A stretch of DNA of 64,000 nt, from the NCBI GenBank assembly GCA_027579435.1, contig JANBPK010000933.1, positions 46,565 through 110,564 on the forward strand, given 5' to 3'. The DNA comes from Candolleomyces eurysporus (lineage: Eukaryota > Basidiomycota > Agaricomycetes > Agaricales > Psathyrellaceae). Position numbers and translations under genes: made by a program. Shown in pieces: positions 1-11,896 of this stretch (positions are counted from its first letter, which is position 1; every line of letters starts with the position of its first letter). The notes beneath the pieces are model-generated. The model did no database searches, was not told where the DNA came from, and saw only the letters and a list, made by a program, of their open reading frames with translations.

Positions 1-1640
1 AGCGGCCTGGAAACTGCTACACTCTGCAATATCAATCACATTCATGTCCCTCGTCTTATCTTGAGAGGAATAATCAGTCATTGCGAAGTTTGGCAAGCAT
101 GGCACTTGACTCCTAGAGATGCTGATGTATTCATCCGTAGGAAGCTGCGCATCCACTGATTGACTCGTCCTTGTCAGTGGTACAACATTCACTGGTAAGT
201 TTGGGAGTTTGACAGTCCTTGGAGGGTTGATTAATTCAGCATACAGAACGTCAAGGACTTGCTGCTTGTCAGTCTTACTCACACTTGTGGAGCTCCATCC
301 AACTAGGCAAGCCTCCTGGCCTCTATTTATGCACAATTCCGTCACTTTGTTGTATCTGACTATGATTGGAAACCCCAAGCAGATCTTGAGGCAAGCCGGA
401 ACCTGTTCACTCGTATGCGGCGGCTGCTCCCAGAGAACATTCATCAACACTTTCGACAGGTGTAATACGTGTGCGTAGACCCTGCCCTTTACCCTACATT
501 TAGAATCTGATTGGCTTAACTTGTCAATAGAGTAGAATTCAGCTACAGTCTGCCCTGTTTCAGTTGCAAATCTCTGCACATTACATTCATTTATCTGGTC
601 TTTCACCCTGTTGCGCACTGTTATTATGGAAATGTTCTTGAACGGTGCCTCGTTTAATGACAGGGCGTTTTTGTCTGTAGCAATACGGGACCTGATTAGA
701 GCAATATCCTCATCACTGCAGTTGTGGTATCAAAAGTTTACTAGCGCTGCACGGAAGGCTATGTCCTCTGGCAATTGCCCTGTTTGTCACATGTTCTCCT
801 TCAGTATCACGACCTTCGTGAATTGAAGCCATATCATTTTACCAATAGTAGCCTCCTGTTCCCCAATTGTCTGACAAGGTGATTGATGCAGGGAAACTGA
901 CCTACTGTACAGAGAACTGCCTTGCACAGGAGGTAATTGAGCAAAGTTGCCTGCCAATATAACGTTCAAGCCTCCAAATGGCTTTTCGTACGGCTGAAGA
1001 ACTTCGCAAATCTGAGCGCTAATCTTACAAAGGTCATGGCACGCCAACATCGATGTTTCATCAATGAACAAATAACCGCATCTCACAAGTTGTTCCAGCA
1101 CCTCATCTAGTGAACTGGGTGATTCTCCAGTCCTATCGCCAGTCCTCAGTCCCAAGAATGAGTGATATGTGGATCCCCCAATGAGAGCTGAAGACGTTCC
1201 TGTGGGCCCTAGCAAGACCAACCGGTATGGCTCTCCTCTGGCCTGGAAATACGCTTCCAGAGCCCTTATGACCTGACTTTTCCCAGTACCGCCCATCCTC
1301 CCGGTGCATCAAAAGTTGCTCCGGGGCAACACAGGTGGCATGGTTTGCAACAATGTTGAATGCCTTCCTTTGCTCAGGGTTTAAGTAGAATTCTTTTGCA
1401 ATGCTTTCTATGATGGCTTCCCATTCCGGCCTGGAGGGGATAAAATCTTGGCTGAGATACGATGCGGGCACAATGAACACGTCATTGTGCACAGTGCCTT
1501 GGTTGCTACCTGCTCGTTCACTTGTTTCTGCAGCTTTGAATTTGGCTTGCCATATTCTCGACTTTTCTGACCTGATAATGGCACACCATGCTGTTGTTAG
1601 GGTGTAATCTCTGAGGGGGTACTCGGAGGAATTAAAACGA
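1..1640 (-). pseudogene. Helitron Pif1-like DNA helicase domain (C-terminal part, broken)
   Basis: This is the helicase half of the Helitron RepHel protein, a 5'-3' superfamily 1B DNA helicase thought to unwind the element during rolling-circle transposition. Visible motifs are the region before Walker A (NPEQRKAFN near 1375), Walker A GGTGKS (around 1280-1296), Walker B FIDETS near 1050, and GNFAQLPPV near 925-950. In the family motifs V and VI lie further downstream, and the frame here can be followed to base 1. There are two in-frame TGA codons (787-789 and 730-732), and a one-base frame change near 1300 separates Walker A from the preceding segment. The first few hundred bases upstream of 1640 belong to an inserted element, so the protein cannot be made from this copy. 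Confidence 0.85.
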
Positions 1641-1884
1641 CCGTGTTTGGGATCCGCCGTGCTAAAGTAGATCTTGGGTCGATAGTAGGCTTCACAAAGG
1701 TAAGTCGTAGGATAATAAGTGAGATGGAAAGACAGAAGGCAAAAAGCGGTCCCTTCCGAGGAAACGTGGCGGACAAGGAGGGGGTAGGAGTCATGGCCTT
1801 CAGGTTTGGGGGGAGGGTTGAGGAGAGAGGGCAACTCAGGGACGCTTNGGGTCGTAGTTGTCGGGGGGGTTGGGGAGCGGGAGG

Positions 1885-2286
1885 TCATCGAGAAGATGTT
1901 GAATGTCCAGTGTTAGAGGCGGAACAGCGGGCGTTCGATTGTGATGGTGAAGTCATCTGGATAACTATTGACAGTAATGCAGTAGAGTTGATTAACCGGA
2001 GTGCGGCCTGCATAATGTTCGACGTTCGCCAGGTGGATAACAAGCGCTCCTTCTTCCCAGCTGAATGAACCCCCAGTTCGAGTATAGAGAGGGCGGCCCT
2101 GAGTTCGGGGGAAATTGAGGACAGTAGGCGCCGCTGGTTGTATTGTACGAGGACGGAGTCGATAGGGATGTGGAGGATAGCTGTCCCGACTTTGATTAGT
2201 GCGGCGGGTTCGAGGTCGAGGAATACGTGAATCCAGATTGTAAGGGTTTCGTCGTTGATCTCGCTAGCAGAGCTGGCTCTGATCAT
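1885..2286 (-). CDS. Putative ORF of the inserted element (unknown, gag-like position)
   Basis: An open frame of 133 codons starting at ATG 2286, directly downstream of the TATA box and hairpin. No domain is recognised. Its first 75 residues resemble in spacing and residue type the start of the ORF at 62922-62464 (both have a hydrophobic run, then a stretch ending in SPELRAALSILE or TPELAAALALLD). That resemblance is by eye and weak at the residue level, but both ORFs lie at the same distance from the shared promoter block. The C-terminal part is not conserved. It may be the first exon or domain of a longer element protein now truncated. Confidence 0.45.
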   Translation of the reverse strand: MIRASSASEINDETLTIWIHVFLDLEPAALIKVGTAILHIPIDSVLVQYNQRRLLSSISPELRAALSILELGVHSAGKKERLLSTWRTSNIMQAALRLINSTALLSIVIQMTSPSQSNARCSASNTGHSTSSR

Positions 2287-2404
2287 GCAACGGCGGCGAG
2301 GGATACTCTTGGTGAGAGTGTACTACACCAGTAAGGTGGAGCTGAGTGGTTCGTTCGGGGTTCGAGTGGAGTTTACAGGTAGTCAAGGTATGATTCTTGA
2401 GAAC

Positions 2405-2443
2405 AAGCTAGGGAACTACAACGGAAGTACTAGCTTATTTATA
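2405..2443 (-). promoter_or_regulatory. TATA box and hairpin of inserted element, copy 1
   Basis: On the minus strand a TATAAATA box (2443-2436) runs directly into a 7 bp perfect stem (AAGCTAG/CTAGCTT, 2405-2411 with 2430-2436, 18 nt loop), followed by the 18 bp block GATTCTTGAGAACAAGCT (plus-strand reading, 2392-2409). The same order with a different but still perfect stem occurs in copy 2 at 62980-63035. Confidence 0.5.
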
Positions 2444-2622
2444 CTACTTGTTCCGGAGAAGTCCGTGCTTCTGTAAAACTTCAGGGTCCCAAGTCAGGAC
2501 CGAAACAAACTAAGTATGTAGAAGTTTTATGGAAGGCTTAGTAACTATCGATCCCAAAGATAGTAACTAGTCCTAATATAGTAAGTTCAAAGAAAAAAAA
2601 AGGGTATCCTAAAGTACATGGG

Positions 2623-5600
2623 TTACTTTGTAACAGCTGTGGCATTGAAATTCTGGTTGATGAAGATCCTGGGCAGATTTGATGAATTTATTTTATTGAT
2701 GTGCTTTCCAACCTTCCACCCTGCTAGTCTCAACACCCTTGTGGTTTCCACATTCACCAACGCCATCTCCAAAGTCTTGGGTCCAGTCGGTAACTCCAGA
2801 TCATTGTCCTTGTCCTCAATCAAGTCCTCATAATTTCTGGATCTATCAAGTGATTGTTGAATTCATCATTGCTTCCTTCTTTTTCACCAGCAGAAGCTTT
2901 CAAAACACTGGCAAAGTCATCCCTGGCATCGTAGCACTCGTAGCGTAGGTTGAAGTTCACCATCAGCTCCCTTTGACGATCTGTGAAATTGTACTTATCA
3001 AACGCTTGCTCCCAGCTTTCATCAGCACTCTTTAAGTCAATACCAGTATGCCATGGGTGGAAGAAAGTCAACATTGTGCAACAGTACCGTTCCCAGTCAC
3101 TAGCATCTCGCTTTGGGAGAGTGGGACCAACAAAGTTTGGGACGGTATAGGCTTGGCGTGCTAAGTCGCAAGCGACAACATGGGACTCATGCAATGGGTG
3201 CTCTGGCCTGTAGGGGAAAAATTGCAAAGATTTCTTTGGCACTCTAGTACCCTCCTCATACTGCTTGACTGAACACTGGATCCATTCATATAGAGGGATG
3301 CGTTCATGTTCGTCTGGTCGGTGGCGGTAATCATCAGTAGTTGTCTTCCCCACATACTTCTTATTGCTCCTCTGGACTAATAGACTTTCTGCATTCTCCT
3401 TGTCTGCTAACTCTGCTACCTGAGGGTTGTCTTTTCCAGAACATGTTATACCAACGTCGTGGCTTTCCATCAAATCTTCAGCAGATCTGGGTACCTCATC
3501 CGGATCAGCCACTGCTAAGTATCGTTTCCACTCATCCTCTACAAAGTTGACATAATTTTTCCAGTAGAATGTGCGAAACTCGTGGCTCGTGTAATGGTCG
3601 GGGTTCCCCAGGAAGTACAATGCAGCCATAGGTGCACATATTTCCATTTTGGCACTGAGTGAGTTGACTATTTTCATGATCATCCAACGAGCAGCATGGA
3701 TGGGTTTGGTATCACCCTCTCCAGTTGTCTGGGGATTTTGAGTGAATGTATCATACATAATGCTGAAAACTTGGTGCGTCTTCAACCAACCTTTTGTGAT
3801 GTAGTCAGTGATATAACCAAGCGTTGCCTTCACTGCTCTCCCTGAGAGCAGGCATGTTGTGTCCGTGTTACAGCGGAAGATAGCTGAAATAATTGGCGTA
3901 ACATTGTTAATCCATGCTTCTTTTTTTTTCCATGTTGACATGGCCTGTGTTGGGATCCACAGTTGTTTTGTCAAATGTGTCTCTGGGAAATCTAGCTGTA
4001 CACACACCATCTTTATTAATGCAACCTTTCCCGGTTACGTGCTGCTTTGGAACCTTGGTCTTGGATTTTTTGGAAGATGTTTTATCAGCGGCTGAGTGAT
4101 TGTCCTTCCTTCCAAAGCATTTATGTACATTAGATCGAAACACAATGTCATCAACCACTTTCTTGAACGATTCCCACCATGTCAAAACATGTTCACATTC
4201 TTCATCATCACATTCCTCTTCCTCAGGACATTCAATGACAGGGCTTTCTGGCATGGTGAGTGTTGGGTCTACATAACCTAATGGGATGGGTGGGGTGTTC
4301 TCATCTGTTAAGATGGTATGAATCCCTTTGTTCTTCTCATTCTCTGGGACTTTGGGAACCTCTTCAGATACTTCAGCCATGGTACCTGTCATAAATTCAC
4401 CCATACGGCAGCTATCCAGATACTCAATAAGTTCTTTCTGGAATTCTGAATCGTCACTGAGCAGTTTCTCTCAAATAACTTGCAGTGGAAGGGCGCCCTC
4501 AATCGACAGAAGATGATGGAGATGCAGAGTCATTCGCCCCTGCTGTTTGACAGTGCCGTAGTACGCTGAGGGCTTACCAAACATGCCACGGCTGGGTTTG
4601 TCGCTCCACCCACATATGTGCTTTATGAACAACCTAACAAGGTAGTCGAAGAACCAGGCACACGCCACCGGGTTTCCAGTGACCAGGTGCTGCCTTTCAG
4701 CATAACCTTTGACATGTGGTGAGAGTGTTTCATTGTGAGACACCATATAGACACATAAAGGATGCTTGTGGTCTGCAGGGGACAATGTTATAAACCAGTG
4801 GGGTGCATTTTTGAAACACACCAGGGACCAAAGCTCATTCCGAAGGAATTTCTTAGATGCAAGAGAACCATTGACTTGGCCCCCCACATATTCAATCTGG
4901 TCCAGTAAGCTAAAGCATTCTTTTTCCTCATGGGTCTGTGGTTTAAATCTGCTGGTCTCCTTCTTCTTCTCTGCAATGTTGGACAGTACATATGGACTTA
5001 TTCTCTGTATTGTCTCTGCAACTTTGTTAAAGTTGTTTCTTTTCACCAGCATGAAGCTCCCTGTTGTACTTTGACGGATGAGCATGTGGTTGAACATGAC
5101 AATGACAAAGCAAGCGTCTTCCTGGAATTGTTTGTCATGGTACATGAGGAGCCAGCATATGTGCTTCTCCCTTGAAATGATTCCTTTGTGGCACTCCTGA
5201 CCAACTCCTCCTAGTCCGAACGGGAAGAGCCATGGGAACATTGCTGGATATAGTGACGGATTATCATAGATTGACTGAGGTTTGGGGTCGTGTCCGACCG
5301 CCAGTAGGGAACTGCCATTCTTCAAATGCTGTAGGGCTCCAGCCTTGCATTGAGCTGTCGTCATTTTAGCCAGGTGATCACCAGTTAACCTGTTGACTAT
5401 GAAAGGGCAAGGACCACTCTCTGTTCCTTGCTCTTCATCATTGTCGAATTGGCTGGTAGCTGCCGCTATTAAGTTGGAACCATCTTTTGGTGCCGCCTGG
5501 TGTAGTACTCCAACTGGTACACCCTCCAAGGCGTAGGTATTCAGAGTAGTGTAGTCAATTGACATGTCTGCATAACCTGCATGATTCAACTTCAACCACT

Positions 5601-7123
5601 CCAATGCATTCTGCACTTTCTCTCTTCGCATGAGCACCAGTGTTCTCTTCAAATCATCTGCCGTTGGTGCAGAGACCCCTGTGTATACAACAGCCAGTAC
5701 CTTGTCCAGATCTTCTTTGGAGATTGGCAGCTGTTGATACACCTTTACAGTGGGATGCTCAAATGCAATTACATTTGCAGCCATCTTGATGTGACCGCTT
5801 GCAACTCGGACAACGCACCGGCTGTACCATACCCTGGATATCAAGGTCTTCTCAGCAAGCGTTAAATCCTTGAATTCATCTGGCAAGTCACCAACCCACA
5901 GCGAGTTGGCTAAAGCTAACTTTGGGCAGTGCCCTCACAGAAGGGTCTCCTTGCACGGCTGACAAACCTTGGTTTTAGCAACAGCCATGACAGGGCCAAG
6001 AACACCTTGGATTGGTTGCTCTACTGAAGTTCTAATGGACCGTGTAACGTCCTCCACCTCAAGAAGGTGCTTGAAGTCGTCGATGTCGGTAATGGAAGAT
6101 AAATCTGACTTGGGAGATAGCTGTCCACATACTCCGCAGCCATCTTCATTGACAACACTTGGTTCTAAGTCATCACAGAACTGTTTCATTATCTTTGCAA
6201 TACCGGCTTTACTCACTGGTTTTGGAGGGTAAGCTTCACGAGGGCGATCCTCAAAAGGTACCCATTCAAACTCCAGTCTGCTGTCTTCTGCTTTTGCTTT
6301 AGGTTCGCCCCATGGTTTCTTAGGGGATCGGGTCAGTACGAACTGCAACTCATCGCAGTTATTGCAGACATGATTTGACACAAACCACTGACTGTCCTCC
6401 TTTGACCAATCATTTGGAATCTGAACTCGATGAGCTGCTGCCAACAAACGGATGCAAGCTGTTGATAAGTACAACACAAGACTAGCGAGGGGCCAGTTTG
6501 GTATGCACACATCATTATCCCCAAGAGGTGTTGGGTCATTCCAAGAAACCAGTGTTAACCTGAGCGACCCTTTCCCATGTAATGGATTATTGTCACCAAG
6601 GAGAGCCTGAACGTCTTTGGCAGGAATTGGCTTGCAGCCTTTGAGGAATAAGGGTCCTAATACGTCCACCAAACCTGCTTTGGCAGAACCAGGCAATTCA
6701 AGAATTGGGGTCAAGATCGAAAAGCATGTGTTGCAACTAGCATTGCAAACATGATCTGATAGTGCTGCTACCAGTGCATCATGGTAGTAGAGACCTATGT
6801 ACAACATTGACGCCATGGACCCTACATAAGTCTTTCAGCTCCTCCCTATTTAACATGCCAATGATTTTGGCCAGAGGTATATCACGCGCAATTGCATGAA
6901 CAGTCTCACCCAGAGCGTTCTCAACTCTGTCGCTGTGGACATACTTGTATAGCTCGTACCTAGCATAGGGAAGGCATGGAGCATCACCTTGTTTTTTTTC
7001 GAAATCTTTCAGTTCAAACACGTTGAAAAATCGTCTTCTAGCGCCGCCTCCAAAGAGGAAATTTTTGGGGGTCTCTGTAACACCATCGGAAGAACCAATT
7101 GCTTCATCCAACAACGACATCAT
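2623..7123 (-). pseudogene. Helitron Rep (HUH nuclease) and N-terminal domains, broken
   Basis: The Rep half of the RepHel protein. From the N-terminus: a segment at 7123-6779 with no clear motif; a 294-codon block (6816-5935) holding several Cys pairs (CNASCNTC, CNNC, CGVC, CQPC) as in the zinc-binding region that precedes Helitron_like_N domains; a 472-codon block (5886-4471) with the Helitron_like_N core and the His motif; a 166-codon block (4404-3907); and a 397-codon block (4010-2820) with the catalytic tyrosines in YITDYITK. The blocks at 6816-5935, 5886-4471 and 4404-3907 share one frame, separated only by single TGA codons at 5935 and 4471. The others are joined by frameshifts (near 6800, 3925 and 2820). 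The tail (to 2623) ends where the foreign insertion begins. Nuclease residues are present but the gene is a pseudogene. Confidence 0.87.
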
Positions 7124-7516
7124 GGCAGGGTTTTGGAGCCTGTTTCAAAGGCAATGGGGATCTAGGAACAGAGTACACTGTCCTTACAAGACGAAGATTG
7201 TCAAAGAGATAGCTCAAGACACGCTTTGTTCTCTTCGCCATCAAGCATGGGAAATGTCACCGGGAGATGCCGTTTTCCACCCGCAATTGCGCTGTCTGAC
7301 ATTGCAGGCTGGATATGCAGTCCCTGAACTTCAATATACACCAAATTCATAAGGAAGAATGTATTTAGATTTTTTAGCTTTACTGGGGTAACAAGAGAAC
7401 AATATATGTAGACTTTTGTAGTTTTATGTGTAATAATAGGAAACAGATACGACAGCGCTGAATTTTTATAGCTTTACAGTATTCTGAAAGGTAAACTATC
7501 TCGTTCAATTCATAAA
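7124..7516. other. Spacer between Helitron and unknown gene
   Basis: No coding frame or RNA gene is convincing here. It should contain the Helitron 5' end (a TC terminus on the minus strand) and the 3' UTR of the gene ending at 7517, but neither could be placed exactly. Confidence 0.5.
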
Positions 7517-10262
7517 TCAGGCTCCTTCTGGAACACCCAACACCATGACCCAGCGAACGTTGCAGCCAAGAGTCCACTCGTGAGTAGATCCTGATAAGTA
7601 AAGGCTGACAGTGTATGATACAGCGACACAGGAGTCATGAGGGATCTCACTAGAGGCAGCAGGCCAGCAGGGGAGAGCATTCTTGATGTTAGACACATGC
7701 GCAACAAAGTCAAATGCAGGGGCATTACGGGCGTCATAGACAGGCACTGGATGTGGTCAGCTAGAGTATTTAGTGGATGTCTACAAATTAAATACCTTTG
7801 TCATTGGAATCAATGGTCCACTCATCAGTGTAGATGGGCATGGTAGAATCACCTAGGGGGCAATTCAGCATTGCACAAACTGTTGGTCAAAGAAGGAAGA
7901 CTAACCCTTGGTGAAGTCAGACTTAGTTGAGGCCTGAATGGCATTCATGCCGTATTGCGCTGCGAGATGTTTGTGACCAGTGACCATGCAAAAGAACGCC
8001 TCCCAACGTTCCCATTCAAGACAGATTCCACGCCAGTTAATGAACTGTTGCCTCATCCCGGCTCCACTGCGTGAAAACAACTGGGACCGGGAGACTGCGC
8101 CAAGCGTGACACAATACACCACAGACCTGTTGCAAACAACATGGTAACAGACTGGATTGGTGGGATACTCCCTGAGCTCAACTTCCAGAGGAGAGATACA
8201 GCTAGGATTGATGTAGCTGCTGACATTTTCAAACTGCAGGATCGCCAATGCCAGCCTGTACCGTTCTTGAGTGACTGGATCACCACTGAGGAAGGCAAGA
8301 ACTTACGTTGTGTTCATATTTGGCACTGTCCTGCCATAGCTGCTGATTGGAAAACGAGGCCAGCCACGAGTAGTAGTCCAAGGCTTGATGTTGCCCTTTC
8401 TATGAGGCGTTGAGTGAGAAGAACAAGAAACCGTAAGGAAAGGGACTCACAGTAAATTGCAGAGGGAAGGGTAGTCAGCAGCCAGAATTGGATCATGCAA
8501 CTTGGGAAGGTCAACTTTGTTGGTGTCCAGCAACTTTTGGACATGCTTGATGTACTTGACGTTTGGTAAGGCACTTGCCACTCCTGGCGTGTTTGCAACC
8601 AGAGCAGCCATGGTCACTGGGTGAGCTGTGTTTGCAGGCGTGGTTGGCACCAGAGCCTGTAACGCAGGCCCAGGGCCAGGGGTGGTGGGTACAGTTGGAG
8701 TGGCAGTGTTGGCAAGTAGAGCACCCATTGTGACTGGCAGAGCAGGCGTGGAGGGAACAGGAGCTATGGTGCTGACCAACATGTTTGCGCTCACAGCGCC
8801 GGAAGATGCACCAACGGCTGCACTATGCCATACTGTTAATTGGTAGAGCGGTGAAGAGTTAAAAACCATTACGAACCTTGGGCCAGAAAGCTGCTTGGTG
8901 AGAACCTCATCATCAGAACTGGTAGGGGCTTCATCATCGTCATGAGCGCATTTCTTCCCCTTGCCTTTGGATTTGGTCTTCTTAGATTTCTTCTTCTTTT
9001 TCAACTCGCGCGCAGAGGTCTGGAATAATTTTGCAGCTGAATCACAAATGACCTGGTTGTAGCATTTATCAGAGATGTTTGGGGCCAATGCAGAGACGAC
9101 ACTGTGGATCATGGCCATCCTAGAGGTCGTCATCGGGAGAAAATAGCGAATTTCAGACACAGATACGTAAGGCAGTCGACTCTCCTTGTCAGATGGGATA
9201 TCAATAGTGTTCTTATCCTCCTCAATGGCAGCATTGTTGCTGTAGGATGGAACAGGGGTTTAGATGATGACGGAAGGACAGGAACTGATCATGTACATGG
9301 AAGAGTCTTCAGAGTCATATTCCCCAACAGAGTCGTCATCCGACTCAGGGTCAACGACAATCTTACGCTTGAGACCTTTGGAGATCACATCCCAAGGTTC
9401 CATCTCACTTGAACGAGTGAATAAGTACAAGGCAAGCAAGACAATGCTGGTATTCACAGTTCCTCATTGGATTCCGCTGCCTGTGGCTCTACATTGCCAT
9501 CCAAGGCGACATCCAGACCTTGGCTAGCTTCCAACGAGGTTCCCACACACCTAGGGAGTCACAATGTTGATGTCAATCAAAGCTACTGATGATGTCTATG
9601 GAGGCCTGTACCTCCAGAAGCCCTGGGTCCTCAGCGGACTAACAGGTTTGGCAGACTTGGCCGGCTGTACGCGAGAAGATGTAGTTTGGCCATGAAAGGT
9701 CCTGTCCTTGGCCGTCGCAGGGGTAGACCTAGCAAGCATTTAGAGAGATAGCAGTCGCTAGGGAGGGAAAAATCACTTACTTCTCTTCATCGCTCGAGGT
9801 GATCTCAATGACTTCATCCCTGGAGTATTGTCAGAACAGTGACAACAACAAATTAGAACAGGGTTGATACGTACTGGGCAAGCAGAACAGCAGCATCGTC
9901 AGCATTGGGGTTGTGGTCCACCTTTTGCTTTTTCGGAGCTTGGGATGGCAAAGTTGTGCTGATAGCGGCTGCAGATAACAAAGAGCCATTTGATGATTTC
10001 ATCCGAGGGGTGTTCTCCGCATCACGCTCCTTCAACTTTTTCCTCAGACGAAGGAGGGCCTTGGAGGCTTTCGAGTCGATATTGGCCTTGACATGATTGG
10101 TGCGGCAAGGATGAACGGGGGTCTTGGGAGGGGTCAAGAGACCAGGGCTTGGAGTGCAAAAGTTGGACAGGCTGATGATGAGAAGAGGGTAGAGGGAACA
10201 GGGAGTAAGACTTACTTGTGAGGCAAGGCTTTGGAATACTTGGAGGGAGTGGTAGAAGCCAT
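7517..10262 (-). CDS. Unknown 750-residue protein, 11 exons
   Basis: Reconstructed by joining exons 10262-10216, 10171-9875, 9819-9781, 9728-9612, 9550-9458, 9407-9297, 9239-8451, 8399-8307, 8285-7906, 7852-7796 and 7746-7517. All junctions are GT-AG, every phase matches and the total is 2253 nt, an exact multiple of three. The N-terminal third is disordered, with basic (KASKALLRLRKKLKE) and acidic/serine patches (EITSSDEE, DPESDDDS). The middle has a lysine-rich run near 9010-8950 and a Pro/Ala/Thr repeat (VTMGALLANT, VTMAALVANT). The C-terminal 250 residues look globular (ILQFENVSSYINPS, FINWRGICLEWERWEAFF). I do not recognise a named domain; the C-terminus resembles a family of uncharacterised agaricomycete proteins often near transposons, from memory only. 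The eighth intron would be just 21 nt. The model gives no in-frame stop, so the gene may be functional. Confidence 0.68.
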
Positions 10263-11468
10263 TTCTCAGCACCAACAAACACAGATGGCAGGGATGCAGG
10301 ACCACTGTGCACTGTACTGTGCAGTTTTGCTTTTCAAGTCTTTCCTCCCTTTCAATTTGGTCCGAAATTGTTCGCTTTTACAAAAAATGCCTGTGCTGAC
10401 AATCCAGGGCAACGTAAATTATCCGAAATTAGCGGTCATGGAAACAGGCAAAACCACTCACTGGGCTCACTTGAGAGCGTTCCACATGGCTGACGGTGCT
10501 CCAATTTTCCATTGGAAAACCTAGTATGCAGAGATGCGGTGAATTGTGGGATGGTGCCTCTGTGGCATACATCATCTGTCCATGGGCGGGTGCTGTACAA
10601 GCGGGAGCCGAGACTTTAACAAGAGAATGAGAGTGCAGTTGTCACAATAAGCATTAGACATATCCCTAAATTAGTATATCTGTTACCATTGCTCTCTGGA
10701 GTGTCAACCAGTCGCTCTGCCTCACCATTCAGGCAGAGGATGGCCTCAATGAGAGAGGAGAGCTTTTTGGGGCGAGGTGGTAGCAGAGCAACAGCAGGAC
10801 GTACTCATGTGACGCATTCACACAGTATTGGAATATGAATCCCAATTTGAATGTACCTGCACCCAAATTTCCAACGTGCAACTGCTCTAACTTTCCTCCG
10901 ACCTAAGAAACCGGTAGATCACACCATTCTTTCTCTTTTTCTACGTCATGGCTGGAAAACCAAGTGGGAACCTCTGAAAATATGTCAAGAGAACCTGGTA
11001 AGCAAAGTGTGGTGACCATGGCCACATGGGGGACTTATGGGGTTGCCAGGTACCGGCGCCAGCATGGCAGTCAATGACTAGGCATGATAGAGATAGGAGG
11101 GGATTGGTGGTTGTTGATTGTGGGTTGCACTTTCAGAGCTCTGAAGGCACTGATATTGTCGCACATCACCATTGCTTGCTTGATGGACGCCTTTTATGAG
11201 CATGATGCAGCACGTCAGTATCCCGGTTTCACCTTCAGAGGCACGATACTAACAGACAGAACAGGACTGGTTGGACCAGGATATAATGTCACATCTACAA
11301 GATGGTAGTTCAGACCAGTTTTTGTCAACAATACAGGTACATTTTTGTTAATCTGTGGATTTGATTGGGGATTCATGATGGTATGACAAGTTGGATGGCG
11401 CAAAAATCATCAAGTAGGCAGAGCCAAGTTCTCTTCAAATGACAGAGGAAGTCATGGAGGGGACCTGG
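10263..11468. other. Non-coding stretch between unknown gene and Copia
   Basis: Short frames occur on both strands but none has codon structure, splice support or a recognisable motif. The first few hundred bases presumably hold the promoter of the minus-strand gene starting at 10262. Confidence 0.5.
11464..11468. repeat. Target site duplication (left), CCTGG
   Basis: The 5 bp CCTGG directly precedes the 5' LTR and is repeated directly after the 3' LTR, as expected for Copia integration. Confidence 0.92.
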
Positions 11469-11896
11469 TGTTGAACTTATGTGAAATAGGCGCCTGTTCC
11501 ATAGCGCTTATTATGTAAACCTCTATAATTAGAGTTACGTAGTAATTTTGGTATATAGTAGGTCTAGTAGTTATCTAGGTTCAGCTTCTGGAGCAACACA
11601 TCATAATGGTGTCATTATTGCACCTTGAGCACACAATGCTCAGTCATCCGATGTGCACAGACCACAAGGTGACTTTATGTGACGTTATGGTCACATATTC
11701 AAGTAGTATATAAACCATGTAGTTTAGTACAAATGAAGCTTGAAGCACTTTCTGCAAGCAAAGTCAGTAGTACACTCACCAGCATCGCCTCAGTAGTTGA
11801 TCCTAGTACAACAGTATGTCTAACCAACATACTCTCCCTACTTGTAACTGCGCAACACAAGGACTTGCATTACCATGCAAGAAATGCTGTCTAACA
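11469..11896 (+). repeat. Copia 5' LTR
   Basis: 428 bp, TGTTG...TAACA, same length as the 3' LTR with nine substitutions and no indels. A TATATAAA box lies near 11706-11713, so transcription should start shortly downstream. The reading frame of the upstream ORF begins inside this LTR at 11816. Confidence 0.95.

Larger units (their letters stand above)
1640..2617 (-). mobile_element. Small uncharacterised element inserted in the Helitron (copy 1)
   Basis: This block separates the Rep and Pif1 halves of the Helitron and matches neither. Its upstream part (2617-2290) carries a TATA box, a hairpin and an 18 bp block shared with a second copy at 62.2-63.2 kb; its coding part starts at ATG 2286. 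The order (promoter, hairpin, short leader, single ORF of about 130-150 codons) suggests the 5' end of a retroelement with an LTR-like promoter, but no reverse transcriptase, no second LTR and no target duplication were found. The right edge near 2617 is set by loss of Helitron similarity; the left edge could lie anywhere from about 1590 to 1885. Confidence 0.5.
1..7123 (-). mobile_element. Decayed autonomous Helitron (RepHel), truncated by the window edge
   Basis: A minus-strand Helitron. Reading from 7123 downwards it encodes an N-terminal cysteine-containing region, a Rep endonuclease domain with the HUH-type motif (TLHLHH near 4510) and the two-tyrosine motif YITDYITK near 3805, then a Pif1-type helicase with GGTGKS, FIDETS and AGNFAQLPPV, continuing to base 1. 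The typical late Pif1 segment (FAMTDYSSQDKTR) is seen near 40-80, so little is missing. The element is dead: in-frame TGA codons at 730, 787, 4471 and 5935, a frameshift at the poly-A run near 3925 (minus strand), another near 2820, and a foreign insertion between about 1.6 and 2.62 kb. The 5' terminus beyond 7123 and the 3' CTRR end were not located. Confidence 0.88.

Noticed and set aside
1643..2068. 141-codon plus-strand frame in the inserted element
   Set aside because: Antisense shadow of the minus-strand element ORF and contains an N.
11084..11308. 74-codon plus-strand frame left of the Copia
   Set aside because: No family, splice or composition support.
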